NCBI GenBank assembly: GCA_019247305.1
Contig: JAFAPC010000125.1
Location: 1-64,000, forward strand
Source: Pseudonocardiales bacterium
GTDB lineage: Bacteria; Actinomycetota; Actinomycetes; Mycobacteriales; Pseudonocardiaceae
Length of the DNA stretch: 64,000 nt
Direction of reading: 5' to 3'
In this document: piece after piece, positions 23,247 through 33,600 of the stretch
Numbering within the stretch: position 1 is the stretch's first letter
Layout: the number at the start of each line of letters is the position of its first letter
Made by a program: the position numbers and the translations under genes
Notes under the pieces: generated by a model
Told to the model about the DNA's origin: nothing
Databases searched by the model: none
Seen by the model: the letters and a program-made list of their open reading frames with translations, nothing else

Positions 23247-23458
23247 CGATCACTATGCGATACCCAGCCGCATGGCGCCGGGGCAGGTCAGCCCGCTGGG
23301 GGCGGACCGTCCGCGCGCAGGACACGTCGGGCTGCTACCCCGGGATTCACCCACACCGCGACCGACCGGCACGGCCTCGCCCCGTCGCCTCCCCTAACAT
23401 TTGTCCCGCTCTCCGGAGGGGTCTAGCATTCAAGAATTGAACGTAGTAGGATACTTCC

Positions 23459-23785
23459 ATGACTCAGTGGAGTGGGTATGTTGAGCGTCACAACATGACC
23501 GATGCTGACCGAAAGCTGAATGGTCGGCATGAGCGTCTCGCTCGCGAACCGGAGATCACACTCTTCTCTCCCGAGGAAGTAAGCAGTTGGATTAGTCGGA
23601 AGCTCGTTGAGCTTGCGAAGTCGGCTGACGTGGACGCTCAAGCGAAGAATAATCTTATGCCCCATCCTGACAACGTATACCGCTCCACTGCGAAACAGGG
23701 GCGCAGTGTCTACGCTTCCGTTCACGTGACGCGGACGGAGGTATTTGACGTCTGCGTGGAGCTTAAGGAGCTCGCCAATGTCTGA
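23459..23785 (+). CDS. Small hypothetical protein (108 aa)
   Basis: ORF with ATG start; no recognised motif. Confidence 0.5.
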   Translation: MTQWSGYVERHNMTDADRKLNGRHERLAREPEITLFSPEEVSSWISRKLVELAKSADVDAQAKNNLMPHPDNVYRSTAKQGRSVYASVHVTRTEVFDVCVELKELANV

Positions 23786-23870
23786 CTGCTGTTCGAGTCC
23801 CCGGGGCCACAACTATCAGCAGAACGCAAAAGGAGAGTGGCGCTGCATTTATTGCGGCCAGCGGATGTAA
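23778..23870 (+). CDS. 30-aa putative zinc-ribbon microprotein
   Basis: MSDCCSSPRGHNYQQNAKGEWRCIYCGQRM*; overlaps the end of the upstream ORF by 8 nt; CC..H / CxxC pattern. Confidence 0.6.
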   Translation: MSDCCSSPRGHNYQQNAKGEWRCIYCGQRM

Positions 23871-24323
23871 CGTGGGTAAAGCTGGCGCGCAGGTGACGTC
23901 CGCGCCGGCTCCTGTTGGTCGGCTTCTCGACAAAAGTGTCAGACGAGGAGCCTCATCCGCACACCATGCTGAGACGGCTGGGGCAAGCATCTGGTTGCGC
24001 ACTCTCCACGCCGTCCTACAGACCTACCTTGGCAGACTTCCCCCAAGCCATCACCCCGGCGCTCGGCCGACACTCGACGCAGAGCCGGTGCCCCGATCCT
24101 TCCCTAGATCAACTAGATTCCGGCAACTTCGAGGTGTGCGTCAACTTGTCCCGCGGCGGACCATGGGCAGGCCCGCTGCGCATCGGTGGACTCGGTGTCT
24201 GATGACCAGCCACCGGGGAGTGACCCGGCCGATCACAATGGTGCGTGGCGGGTGGCGGCGGTGGTGGGTCGGTCACCTCCACGCCCAGCTTGGCTGCCCT
24301 GCTGGGCGCCTTCCGCCTGGAAA

Positions 24324-24384
24324 GATCACTGTTTGGGTGTCAAAAGCGACAGGATGTGTCGGTTTTGGCACCGAAACAGTGATC
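24324..24384. repeat. Long imperfect inverted repeat (28-bp arms, 5-bp loop)
   Basis: GATCACTGTTTGGGTGTCAAAAGCGACA-ggatg-TGTCGGTTTTGGCACCGAAACAGTGATC; 25 of 28 positions pair. Confidence 0.92.
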
Positions 24385-24582
24385 ATGGGGGTCCTCCCCG
24401 CTTGACGCAGCGTCATCCCGGTGGACTCGCGCAGCGCGCGGAGTTGCTGGCCCAACCACGGCGCTCGCAGCGTCGGTCCTGGCTTCCTCTTCGGCACGGC
24501 GACCCTCCGCCGCGGAAGGGTGTCGACCTGGTGGTGGTCGCCACCTGAGGCGCGCTCTGCCCGTTGGGCTAGCCTCCTGCCC

Positions 24583-27500
24583 GTGCTGACATCCGGGCAC
24601 ATCGGGATCTCGCGCCGCCGGTCGCGGACCGATGAGGAGGCCGCCGCCGCCGACCCCGGCGCTGACGGTGCTCACGATCGCGCCCCGGCGCGGCTGCGGC
24701 GCGCCGCCGCGCTTCTTGGTCTGCTCGGGGCGCTGCTCACCGTCGTGGTCCCGCTGCTGCCGGTGATCCAGCACACCGCCGTGATCACCTGGCCGCGCCG
24801 GGGGCACCTGGCGCCCATCAACGCGCCGCTGGTCACCTTCCAGCCGCAGAGCCTGGCCGCCACGATCCCGTGCGCGGCGGCCACCTCGGTGGATGCCCGC
24901 TCGACTGCGCCGGCCGCCCTGCTGGCCACCACCCCACCGGGGTCGACCGACGGTGCCGCAGTGGGGATGGTATTGCAGATCACTGATGGGAAGCTCACCC
25001 TGGTCAGCCGGGGACAAGTGCTGGGCAGCACCCTGCTGAGCACCATCCCGACGCCGGCAGCGCAGTGCGCGATCACGATCACCTCTGACGCCAAGGGCAC
25101 CACCGCCACCGTCGGCGCCAGCCGGTTCGTGCGGGTCAACCAGGACGTCCGGCCGCAGGTGACCGGCATCTACTCGGCGCTGAACGAGCAGCGTGACCCG
25201 GTCGACGGGCTGGCGGTGCGGATCACCCCGGACACCCGCTTCCAGTGCACTCCCCATCCGGTCAAGCTCGCCGCGAGCGCGCTGGCCGTGCTGGCCGTGC
25301 TGCTCAGCCTGGTCCTCATGCGCCGGCTGGATGGGCGGATGGGCCGGGCGGCCCCGCGGCTGCTGCCCGCGGGCTGGTGGCGACCCACCGGGCAGGACGC
25401 CGCGGTGCTCGCCGTGCTGGCGGTGTGGGTGGTCATCGGTGGGATCACCTCCGACGACGGCTACATCCTCACGATGATCCGCACCAGCGCCCAGATGGGC
25501 TACGTCGGCAACTACTACCGGTGGTTCAACGTTCCCGAGGCCCCCTTCAGCTGGCCCTACCAGCTTTACGCACTCTGGGCGCAGATCAGCACAACTCCAC
25601 CGTGGCTGCGGCTGCCCTCGTTCGCCCTGGGTGGGCTGAGCTGGGTGCTGATCAGCCGCGAGGTGCTGCCCCGGCTGGGCCGACAAGTCCGCCGCAGCAC
25701 TGCGGCCGGCTGGGCCGCCGCTGCGGTCTTCTTGGCCTTTTGGCTGCCCTATAACAACGGGCTGCGGCTGGAACCGGAAGTCGCCATCGGCTCCCTGCTC
25801 GTCTTGTGCGCGGTGGAACGCGCGGTGGCTACCCGCCGGGTGCTGCCGCTGGCGCTGGGTCTGCTCGCCGCGGCGTTCACCGTCGCTGCCGCGCCGACCG
25901 GCTTCATCGCGGTGGCACCGGTGCTGGTGGCGGTCCGACCGCTAGTGCGGCTGCTGCGCCAGCGCGCCGCGGACTGCGGGTGGGCGGGGGTGATCGGGCC
26001 GATCCTCGGTGCTGGCTCGCTGGTCCTCGTAGTGATCTTCGCGGACCAGACCCTGGCCGGGGTGCTGGAAGCCACCCGGATCCGTACCGAGCTCGGGCCC
26101 AACCTGTCCTGGTTCCAGGAGCCCGTCCGCTACGAAGAGCTGTTCAGCAACATGCCGGATGGCGCGCTGGCTCGCCGGTTCCCGGTCCTGCTGTTGCTGC
26201 TGTGCCTGGGTACCTGCGTGGTGGTGCTGCTGCGCCGCGGCGGCATCCCGGGCGCTGGTCTGGGTCCGAGTAGGCGGCTGATCGGCACCACGGGGGCCTC
26301 GCTGGTCCTGCTGGCGCTGACGCCCACCAAGTGGACGCACCACTTCGGGGCGTTCGCCTCGATCGGTGCTGCGCTGGCCGCGCTCACCGCGTTGGCCACC
26401 AGCTCCACGGTGTTGCGTTCGGCGCGCAACCGGTGGTGGTTTCTGTCCGGCCTGCTGGTGATCCTGGCCATGTCCGCAACCGGGCCCAACGCGCCGTGGT
26501 ACGTCTCGCAGTACGGGGTGCCCTGGTTCGACAAACCACCGTCGGTGCACGGCTTCCAAGCGAGCACCCTGCTCATCGTGTTGGCCGCGCTGGCCGCGCT
26601 GATTGCCGTGATCGAAGGATTGCGCCACGAGCCGGGCGCCCCGGCGCCACTGTCAGCGGACCGACGTCATGGGCGGCGCGCGCTGCAGATCGGATCGGCC
26701 CCGCTGGCGGTGTTTTGCGGCCTGCTGGTGCTCGCCGAGGTCAGCGCCATGGTCAAGGCCATGCACAAGCAGCGCGAGGGCTACAGCATGGCCGCGGCCA
26801 ACATCGCCCACATCACCGGGCACAGTTGCAATCTCACCGACGCGGTGTCCGTCGAGCCGGATCGGCGCGCGGGCGCCTTGCGCCCGTTGCGCGGGACGCT
26901 GCTGGCGGACATCCCGCTGCAGCGCGGCTTTGAGCTCAACCCGTTCCCGCTCAGCCAGCCCTCCTCCGCCACGGCGGGCTCTCGGGGTGATCGCCTTCCC
27001 AAGCCGGCCAGCGACGGGGACAACCCCGTGGACGCGCCGCCCTCCGGGTTAGGGGGCGCCGAGATCCCGATCTGGAGCAGCTTCTCCCGCACCGATCCTG
27101 GCACCGGGAACCTGCGCACCAGCTGGTACGCCCTGCCCGTGGACGCTCGCCAGGGCCGGGCCCCGGTGGTGATCTCCGTCGCGGGGAAGCTGTCCTCCAC
27201 CACACCGCTGATCGCCGAGTTCGCCCGCCGCAGCGGGCATCGGTTCGACATCGTCGACCAGGTCCCCATTGGTGGGCGGGCCACCGCTGAGGCACCGGGC
27301 TGGCGGGATTACCGCCTGGGGCTGGCTGGTCGTCCCGCCGCCGGGGCGGACGCCCTGCGGCTGATCGCCGCCGACGCCGACGTCACCGACGAGGGATGGC
27401 TGGCGTTCTCCGCGCCCCGGGTGCCCGTGCTGAGCTCACTGACCGACCTGGTGGCCCCCACACCCCCGGTGTTCCTGGACTGGCCGGTGGGCTTCGTGCA

Positions 27501-27846
27501 CCCGTGCGTGCGCCCGTTCACCATCCACAACGGCATCGCCGAGGTGCCGCAGTATCGGCTGCTCCCCAACGACCTGCTGGCTGACTACAGCAAGACCTGG
27601 TCGGCGAAGGACGCCGGGGGCCCCCTCGGCTGGCTGCAGATTCTGGCCACCCAGCAGGAGGTGCCGACCTACCTCAAGGAGAACTGGGACACCGACTGGG
27701 GCAAGCTCATGGTCATTGAGCCCCGGGTGCCCGCCGCCGAGGCGCCGACGGTGCAGACCGGCACCGCCGTGCGCGCCGGCTGGTGGTCCCCAGGACCCCT
27801 GCGCAGCGGCGGCCAGGCCGCCGAGATCACCCAACTAGGCCGCTGA
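24583..27846 (+). CDS. EmbA/B/C-like arabinosyltransferase (paralog 1)
   Basis: Multi-TM protein with GGITSDDGYILTMIRTSAQMGYVGNYYRWFNVPEAPFSWPYQLYALWAQIS, LRLEPEVAIGSLLV, TPTKWTHHFGAFA and a C-terminal carbohydrate-binding-like region. Confidence 0.94.
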   Translation: MLTSGHIGISRRRSRTDEEAAAADPGADGAHDRAPARLRRAAALLGLLGALLTVVVPLLPVIQHTAVITWPRRGHLAPINAPLVTFQPQSLAATIPCAAATSVDARSTAPAALLATTPPGSTDGAAVGMVLQITDGKLTLVSRGQVLGSTLLSTIPTPAAQCAITITSDAKGTTATVGASRFVRVNQDVRPQVTGIYSALNEQRDPVDGLAVRITPDTRFQCTPHPVKLAASALAVLAVLLSLVLMRRLDGRMGRAAPRLLPAGWWRPTGQDAAVLAVLAVWVVIGGITSDDGYILTMIRTSAQMGYVGNYYRWFNVPEAPFSWPYQLYALWAQISTTPPWLRLPSFALGGLSWVLISREVLPRLGRQVRRSTAAGWAAAAVFLAFWLPYNNGLRLEPEVAIGSLLVLCAVERAVATRRVLPLALGLLAAAFTVAAAPTGFIAVAPVLVAVRPLVRLLRQRAADCGWAGVIGPILGAGSLVLVVIFADQTLAGVLEATRIRTELGPNLSWFQEPVRYEELFSNMPDGALARRFPVLLLLLCLGTCVVVLLRRGGIPGAGLGPSRRLIGTTGASLVLLALTPTKWTHHFGAFASIGAALAALTALATSSTVLRSARNRWWFLSGLLVILAMSATGPNAPWYVSQYGVPWFDKPPSVHGFQASTLLIVLAALAALIAVIEGLRHEPGAPAPLSADRRHGRRALQIGSAPLAVFCGLLVLAEVSAMVKAMHKQREGYSMAAANIAHITGHSCNLTDAVSVEPDRRAGALRPLRGTLLADIPLQRGFELNPFPLSQPSSATAGSRGDRLPKPASDGDNPVDAPPSGLGGAEIPIWSSFSRTDPGTGNLRTSWYALPVDARQGRAPVVISVAGKLSSTTPLIAEFARRSGHRFDIVDQVPIGGRATAEAPGWRDYRLGLAGRPAAGADALRLIAADADVTDEGWLAFSAPRVPVLSSLTDLVAPTPPVFLDWPVGFVHPCVRPFTIHNGIAEVPQYRLLPNDLLADYSKTWSAKDAGGPLGWLQILATQQEVPTYLKENWDTDWGKLMVIEPRVPAAEAPTVQTGTAVRAGWWSPGPLRSGGQAAEITQLGR

Positions 27847-27939
27847 CCCGGCGGACGTGACCCCACCTGCCACCGCAGCCACCGAGCGCTGAGTTCCTCG
27901 AGTTCCGCCAAGACACACCGATCATGGGTGCTCTCAGCG

Positions 27940-28001
27940 CGCCGAGTTCGACATCAGGGCTGCTCGGGCAGGCCTTGACAGCGCTGTTGTCGAACTCGGC
28001 G
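27940..28001. repeat. Dispersed palindromic element, copy A
   Basis: CGCCGAGTTCGACA-N34-TGTCGAACTCGGCG; perfect 14-bp arms. Confidence 0.9.
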
Positions 28002-28023
28002 ACAATAGACCAAGGAAAGATCG

Positions 28024-28578
28024 TTACCCGTCGAGTGGCCACCGGGCGATAGGCTCGTGCAGCGCGGAGCCGCCCAGTCCGGCACCGAGCCGGCTGCGCA
28101 TCAGGTACAGCCACGTGGCGACCCACGCGAGCCCCTCCCACGGCGCGAGCCGCTCCACCAGCGGCCGCAGGTCAGCCGTGCCGTCGGACCGGGCCAGCGT
28201 GAGGTGGGGACGGTACGGGCGTCGCTCTACCGGCAGGCGGCTGCGCCGGGCGGCGGCCCGGACCGAGTCGGCCAGCCTGCGTAGCCCCTCGAGATTCCCC
28301 CGCACTCCGGTCCACAGCACGCGGTGCCCGAACCGGCCGCCACCGCCGAACGCCAGCGACAGCGGCGGGTGCCGAGCGGCTGCCCGGTTCAGCCTGCGGG
28401 CCAGCTCGTCCACGACCTCGTCGGCGACCTCGCCGAGGAAGGCCAGCGTCAGGTGCCACTGCTCGGCGCGGGTCCACCGCAGCTCCGGCGCCAGCTCGCG
28501 CAGCGCTGCGGTGTTGGCCCGCAGCTCCTCGACGATCTCATCCGGGGGCGTCAGGGCCACGAACAGTCGCACCAGCAC
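28024..28578 (-). CDS. thpR: RNA 2',3'-cyclic phosphodiesterase (2'-5' RNA ligase family, ThpR)
   Basis: MLVRLFVALTPPDEIVEEL...WHLTLAFLGEV...YRPHLTLAR (two HxTL motifs). Confidence 0.92.
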   Translation of the reverse strand: MLVRLFVALTPPDEIVEELRANTAALRELAPELRWTRAEQWHLTLAFLGEVADEVVDELARRLNRAAARHPPLSLAFGGGGRFGHRVLWTGVRGNLEGLRRLADSVRAAARRSRLPVERRPYRPHLTLARSDGTADLRPLVERLAPWEGLAWVATWLYLMRSRLGAGLGGSALHEPIARWPLDG

Positions 28579-28749
28579 ATCCTCGCAGCTCGCTGGTGGA
28601 GCGCTTGACCTCAGCGCCCTCCAGTACGATCATCGGTGTCGGCAACGTCCCCGTCATCGCGCCGGTCGGGGCCGCAGTCGGCGGGTGACCCGCTCAGCTG
28701 GCTGCGGAGCGCACGGCCACAAGAGCCGACGACATCCTCGTGGGAATGC

Positions 28750-29490
28750 TCAGGTGAACACTTCGTCGAAGAGGTCGAGCATGGCCCGCCATGATCGCTC
28801 AGCAGAGGGCTGGTGATATTTGATGCCGGGGAGACCGGTCAGAGCGGGGTTGGCCCCTGGGCGCGTGAAGGTGTGCTCAGCGCCACCGTAGAGGTTCATT
28901 CTCCAGTCGGCACCCGCAGCACGCATCTCTGCTTCGAACGCCAGGCGCTGTTCGACCGGAATGAATGGGTCCTCCGAGCCCACACACACCAGGATCGTGC
29001 CGGTGATGTTGCGGGCATCGTGGGGTCGGGTGGTCGTGAGGCGGGGGTGGAAGCCGACGACGGCTTTGAGGTCAGCGCCGCTACGGGCGAGTTCCAGGAC
29101 TACGGTGCCGCCGAAGCAGTAGCCGATCGCGGCGACCTTTGACGCGTCCGCCCGGGGCTCGGCGAGAAGCACCGCAAGCCCGGCGGTCGCGATCGCTCGG
29201 GTCCGGGCCGGGTCGGCCTCCAGCACCGCGAGACGGGCCATGACCTCGTCGCGGTTGGACAACCAGCGTCCCCCACCGTGGTAGTCCAGCCCGTGGTAGT
29301 CCAGCGCGAAGGCCACGTAGCCCAACTCGGCCAAGCGCTCCGCCCGGTTCCTTGGGTAGTCATCGAGGCCTGGACCCTCATGAGCGATCAGCACCGCGGG
29401 CCGCTTGCCTGCACCGTCCGGGAGCGCCAGACGGCCCATCATGATCGTGCCGTCAGCGCGGTACTCGATGTCCCGAGTTGTCACCACTGA
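28750..29490 (-). CDS. Dienelactone hydrolase family protein
   Basis: RPAVLIAHEGPGLDDYPRNRAERLAELGYVAFALDYHG...VAAIGYCFGGTVVLELARSGADLKAVVGFHPRL...GGAEHTFTRPG; start within ORF 28750..29574. Confidence 0.9.
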   Translation of the reverse strand, partial: SVVTTRDIEYRADGTIMMGRLALPDGAGKRPAVLIAHEGPGLDDYPRNRAERLAELGYVAFALDYHGLDYHGGGRWLSNRDEVMARLAVLEADPARTRAIATAGLAVLLAEPRADASKVAAIGYCFGGTVVLELARSGADLKAVVGFHPRLTTTRPHDARNITGTILVCVGSEDPFIPVEQRLAFEAEMRAAGADWRMNLYGGAEHTFTRPGANPALTGLPGIKYHQPSAERSWRAMLDLFDEVFT

Positions 29491-29922
29491 TGCCCACGCC
29501 TTTCCGCGCGGTAGCGCACTCCCAGGTCGTAACCTGGCAATGATCACCTTGGTGGACCGCATGCCCATGTCCACTGCGCGCTACTCGGGCCACGTGCTCG
29601 GTGAGGAGCTCCCGCTCCAGAGTGCGGTTGACCATCGGTTCCGGCGCCATCCCGGCGGGGCTGCGTGCATCGTCGCAGTCCTCGTTGCCCTGCCCCCGTC
29701 GTGCCATTTCGTGCCTCCCATGACGTGCCTCAATCGGTGACGGGCCACGCCGTTCCAGCGTGCCTGGAGTTGGTCGAGCAGCTCATCGGCGAGCGCCAAG
29801 CCGGTCTCCTCGACCAGCCAGCCCCACTGGCCGGCCGGGCAGGCGAGGCCCAGCGACCCAGGGTGTGGTCAGAAGGAAGGTTCCGGGGGACCGCGCCCAG
29901 CCCAGCTCAAGATAGGAGAGGG

Positions 29923-29960
29923 CCCCTCGCGGAAACGAGGGGGAGGTGTTCCGCGAGGGG
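29923..29960. terminator. GC-rich stem-loop, terminator-like
   Basis: CCCCTCGCGGAA-N14-TTCCGCGAGGGG; perfect 12-bp arms. Confidence 0.6.
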
Positions 29961-30105
29961 CGGCGGATCCGGCTGGGGGTCCCGAACCCGCATGACTCAT
30001 TGTGCCACGCGGAGAATGCTCCATGCGAGTGATACCACGGCGTGGCGCGCACGTTACGGTGCGGCGTGGTGCACTTGCCACCCGTTTGGGGCACACGGTG
30101 ACAGG

Positions 30106-30537
30106 TCAGTGTCGGAAAATCACGGTGCGCTGCACGATGAAGTTGATACACGTGGCCGTGCCCTGGGCGACGACGAACGCGCAGGTGATCTCGCCGCGGA
30201 TCGGCGGCAGGACCGCGAGCATCACCGCGTTCATCCCGACCTGGACGACGAAGGTGATCCCGTACAGCGCCATCACCGAGGCGAACTGCGCCCGAGAACC
30301 CTGGCTCTGGAACGTCCACCGGCGGTTGATCAGATAGGCGGTAGTGGTGCCGGCGATGAATCCCAGTGCCTTGGCCAGATGCACCCACAGACCCAGCGCC
30401 AGCAACGTCTGGTAGCTGCCGTAGTCCACGACCGCGGCAAACCCGCCGACCAGCACAAAGCGGGTGAGCTGGGTGGACAGGCGCAGACGCGCCACCGGCA
30501 GTGCGGCCAACGCTTGCTCCTCTCTGGGGGTCCTCAC
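30106..30537 (-). CDS. GtrA family membrane protein
   Basis: LTRFVLVGGFAAVVDYGSYQTLLALG...AGTTTAYLINRRWTFQSQG...FIVQRTVIFRH. Confidence 0.93.
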   Translation of the reverse strand: MRTPREEQALAALPVARLRLSTQLTRFVLVGGFAAVVDYGSYQTLLALGLWVHLAKALGFIAGTTTAYLINRRWTFQSQGSRAQFASVMALYGITFVVQVGMNAVMLAVLPPIRGEITCAFVVAQGTATCINFIVQRTVIFRH

Positions 30538-30604
30538 CGAATCGGGTCAGGCCCGAGCAGGGTACCGGGCGGGCCGGCCGGTACTCCCCGACTACCCTGC
30601 GCCC

Positions 30605-33600
30605 GTGCTGGCACCCGACACGTCTCCCGCGCAGCACCGTCCCGCCGTGCCCGCAGCCCCCGATGCGGACCAGACCCCGGTGTGGCTGGCGCTGCGATGG
30701 CAGGCGAGGGTGCTGGCCGGGCTGGCCCTGTTGACGCTGCTCGCCGCCCTCGGAGTGCTGCTAGCCCCCGTGGTCGCCGACGACCCGGTGGTCAGCTGGC
30801 CCCAGGCTGGTCAGCCGCCCCGCTCCACCGTGCTGCCGCTGGTGCCCTACCGGCCGTTGAGCCTGCACGCCCGAGTACCGTGCGCCGCGCTGTCCGCGCT
30901 GGACCGCCGGCCTGAGGGCGGCGAGGCGCTGCGCACCCTGCCCGCCACGGCCAGCAAGCCGGGTGCGGTCAGCCAGGGTCTGGTGGTCGCGGTGCATCGG
31001 GGGCTGGTGCAGGTCAGCAGCTCCGGGAAGATCCTGGTGCGGGAGGTCCTGCCCGCCGGGGGGTGCGCCTACCGGGTGCTCGCCGACGCTGCTGGAGTGC
31101 GCGTGCTGCGCGAGCCGGCACCGCGGGGCGACGGGGCGCTGCGGGGTTCGGCTGTGCTCCGGAGTTTGGCTGGGCTGCGCGTCCCGGAGGTCAGTGAGCT
31201 GGTCACTGACGTCGAGGGCCAACCGGCGAGCGTCGGGCTGGCCGTGTCGTTGCACACCGATGCCCGCTATGAGTCCACCCCGACGGTGCTGAAGACCAGT
31301 CTCCTGCTGGGGTGCGCCCTGGCCCTGCTGGCACTGCTCGGCCTGGCGTGGCGGTGGTGGGGGGGCCAGCCAGCGCACCGTCCGCAGCCCATCGGGCGGC
31401 CCAGGCTGGGGGTACCCAGGCTGGGAGTGGTGGACGCGGTGCTGGTGGTCGTCTCGGTGGTGTGGGTGCTGCTCGCTCCGACGAACTTCGATGATCCGTG
31501 GTATGTGCTCATGGCCCGCGGAGCGCAGCGCTCCGGCGCGGTCGGCAATGCGATCTACATGTTCAACGTCACCGAGAACCCCTTCGTGGCCAGCCAGTAC
31601 GTCCTGCAGCTGTGGGGCTGGCTGGGTCACTTTGGGGGGGTGAGCTGGGCGCTGGCCTGGATGCGGCTCGTGCCGCTGGCCTACGGGCTCGCCACCTGGC
31701 TGCTGCTGCGCGCCTTCCTCGTCGTGAGTTCCGGTCGGCAGCTGGGCACCGGCCGGGCCGGATGGGCGCTGCTGGTGGCCTACCTGCTGTGGTGGCTGCC
31801 CTACGGGATGACGCTGCGCCCGGAGCCGTTGATCGTGCTGCTCGCCGCGGCGACGCTGCTGCTGGCGGAGCTGGCCCGGCGTCGCCGCTGCGTCGGTGCG
31901 CTGGCCGTGGCCACCGCAACCGCCGCGCTGGCGATGTCGGTTTCCCCCTCCGGGCTGGTCGCCGTGGCCCCGCTGCTGCTGGCGCTGCCTTGGCTGGGGC
32001 GCTGGCTGCGCGCGCAGCCAGCGGTAGCTCGGGTAGCTGCTCTCCTGTTGCTGGCCGCCTCAGGCACCAGCCTGGTGCTCGTCGGATTCGCCGACGCCAC
32101 CCTCGGCGACGTGCTGGAGTCCACCGCCGTGCACCAGTGGTACTACCAGACGTTCTCCTGGTACCAGGAGAACGTTCACTACCAGACGATCCTCAGCTTC
32201 GAGGACTCCAGCCAGTGGGCCCGCCGGGCCCCAGTCGTGCTTACCATCGCGGTGCTGCTCCTCGTCGCCGTGGACAGCGCTGCCCACGTCCGCGCTGCCC
32301 ACGTCCGCACCGGCCAGGACTCCGCCGGCACCGACCCCGTGCGCCAGCTGCTGAGACGCAGCGCCGCCTGCTCGGCGCTAGCCCTGGTGCTGCTCACGCC
32401 GACGCCCACCAAGTTTGTCAACCACTTCGGCGCGGCCGCTGCCGCGCCCACGGTCCTGCTCGCCGCAGCCTTGCTGCGCTCCCCACTGCCCGAGGGTCGG
32501 CTTGGCCGGCTTGGCCGGCGGTGGTCGGATTGCCGGCTCGGCCGGCGGGGGAACCGCAGCGTGGACGTCATCACGGCCGCCGCCGGGACGGCGACGCTCG
32601 TGGGGGCGATGTCCCTGAGCTTCGCAGGACCGAACCTCTGGCGGCCCTACTCGGACCGGGGCCAGCCCTTTGGTGACCACCTCACCGCAGCTGCGGACCA
32701 CCCGGACCTCGGGAGTATGCGGCCGAGCCTGGGACCGGTGCAGCTGGCCAACCCGACGCTGTGGGTGGCGGTCGCGCTCACGGCGGCCGCCGCGTTGTGG
32801 TGGCACCGTCGCGGTCGCACCAGCGGGCTGCGGCCCGACCGAGCGGTGCTGCTCACCGGGTCGACCACGATCGTGGTGATGACCATCGTCGTCTTCACCT
32901 GGGCGCCGGTGCGCCAATATCCCGGCTGGGCGGTGGCGGCCTCCACGATTCGCGCGGTGCAGGGCGACCCGTGCGCGCTAGCCGACTACGCCCAGGTCCT
33001 CGTCGATACCGCAGCCCAACCGGTGCCCGGGGGACCGGCGGTCACGGAGGGCAGCTTCGCCGCGGCGGCGGGCCGGCCCACACCGGTGCCCGCGCCAGCT
33101 CCGGGCACCCTGGTCTGGCACAACGCGCTCGAGCGCGACCCGAGAACCGGCCCCCCAGTCACCCCGCCCGCGATAAGCCCCCCCGAGACAGGTCCTACGG
33201 AGATCGACGCCCGGCTGGGGTTGCTCATGACACCCTGGTTCACCCTGCCCCCCGCAGGCGGCACCACGCTGCTGGTCCCGCTGCTGGGCAGCTGGGCGGG
33301 TCAGCAGCTGAGCGTGGAGTACGCCACCGCCGCGGGGCAGCGCCCCGCCGTAACGGGCCGCAGGCCGCTGCCCGTGGACTACCTCGGCCCAGTGGACCCG
33401 ACCACGTCGATGGACCCGACCAGCTCTGTGGACCCGACCAGGCCGCGGGCCCAGTGGCGGCAGATCGCCGTTGACCTGGACCGGTTGGGCCCGGTCCGGC
33501 CCGCACGCGTGCGGCTGGTCGTGCGGACCCGGCTGAGCGGGACCCGCAGCTGGCTTGCGGTCGGCCAGCCGCGGCTCGCCCGCTGGCGCCCGCTGGCGAC

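Noticed and set aside
23790-23815. tRNA-like T-loop (GTTCGAGTCCCCGGGG)
   Set aside because: No cloverleaf partner sequences around it; it lies inside the small zinc-ribbon ORF.
29665-30915. Plus-strand ORF of 416 aa spanning the GtrA region
   Set aside because: Antisense to GtrA and runs out of frame into Emb paralog 2; composition not protein-like.
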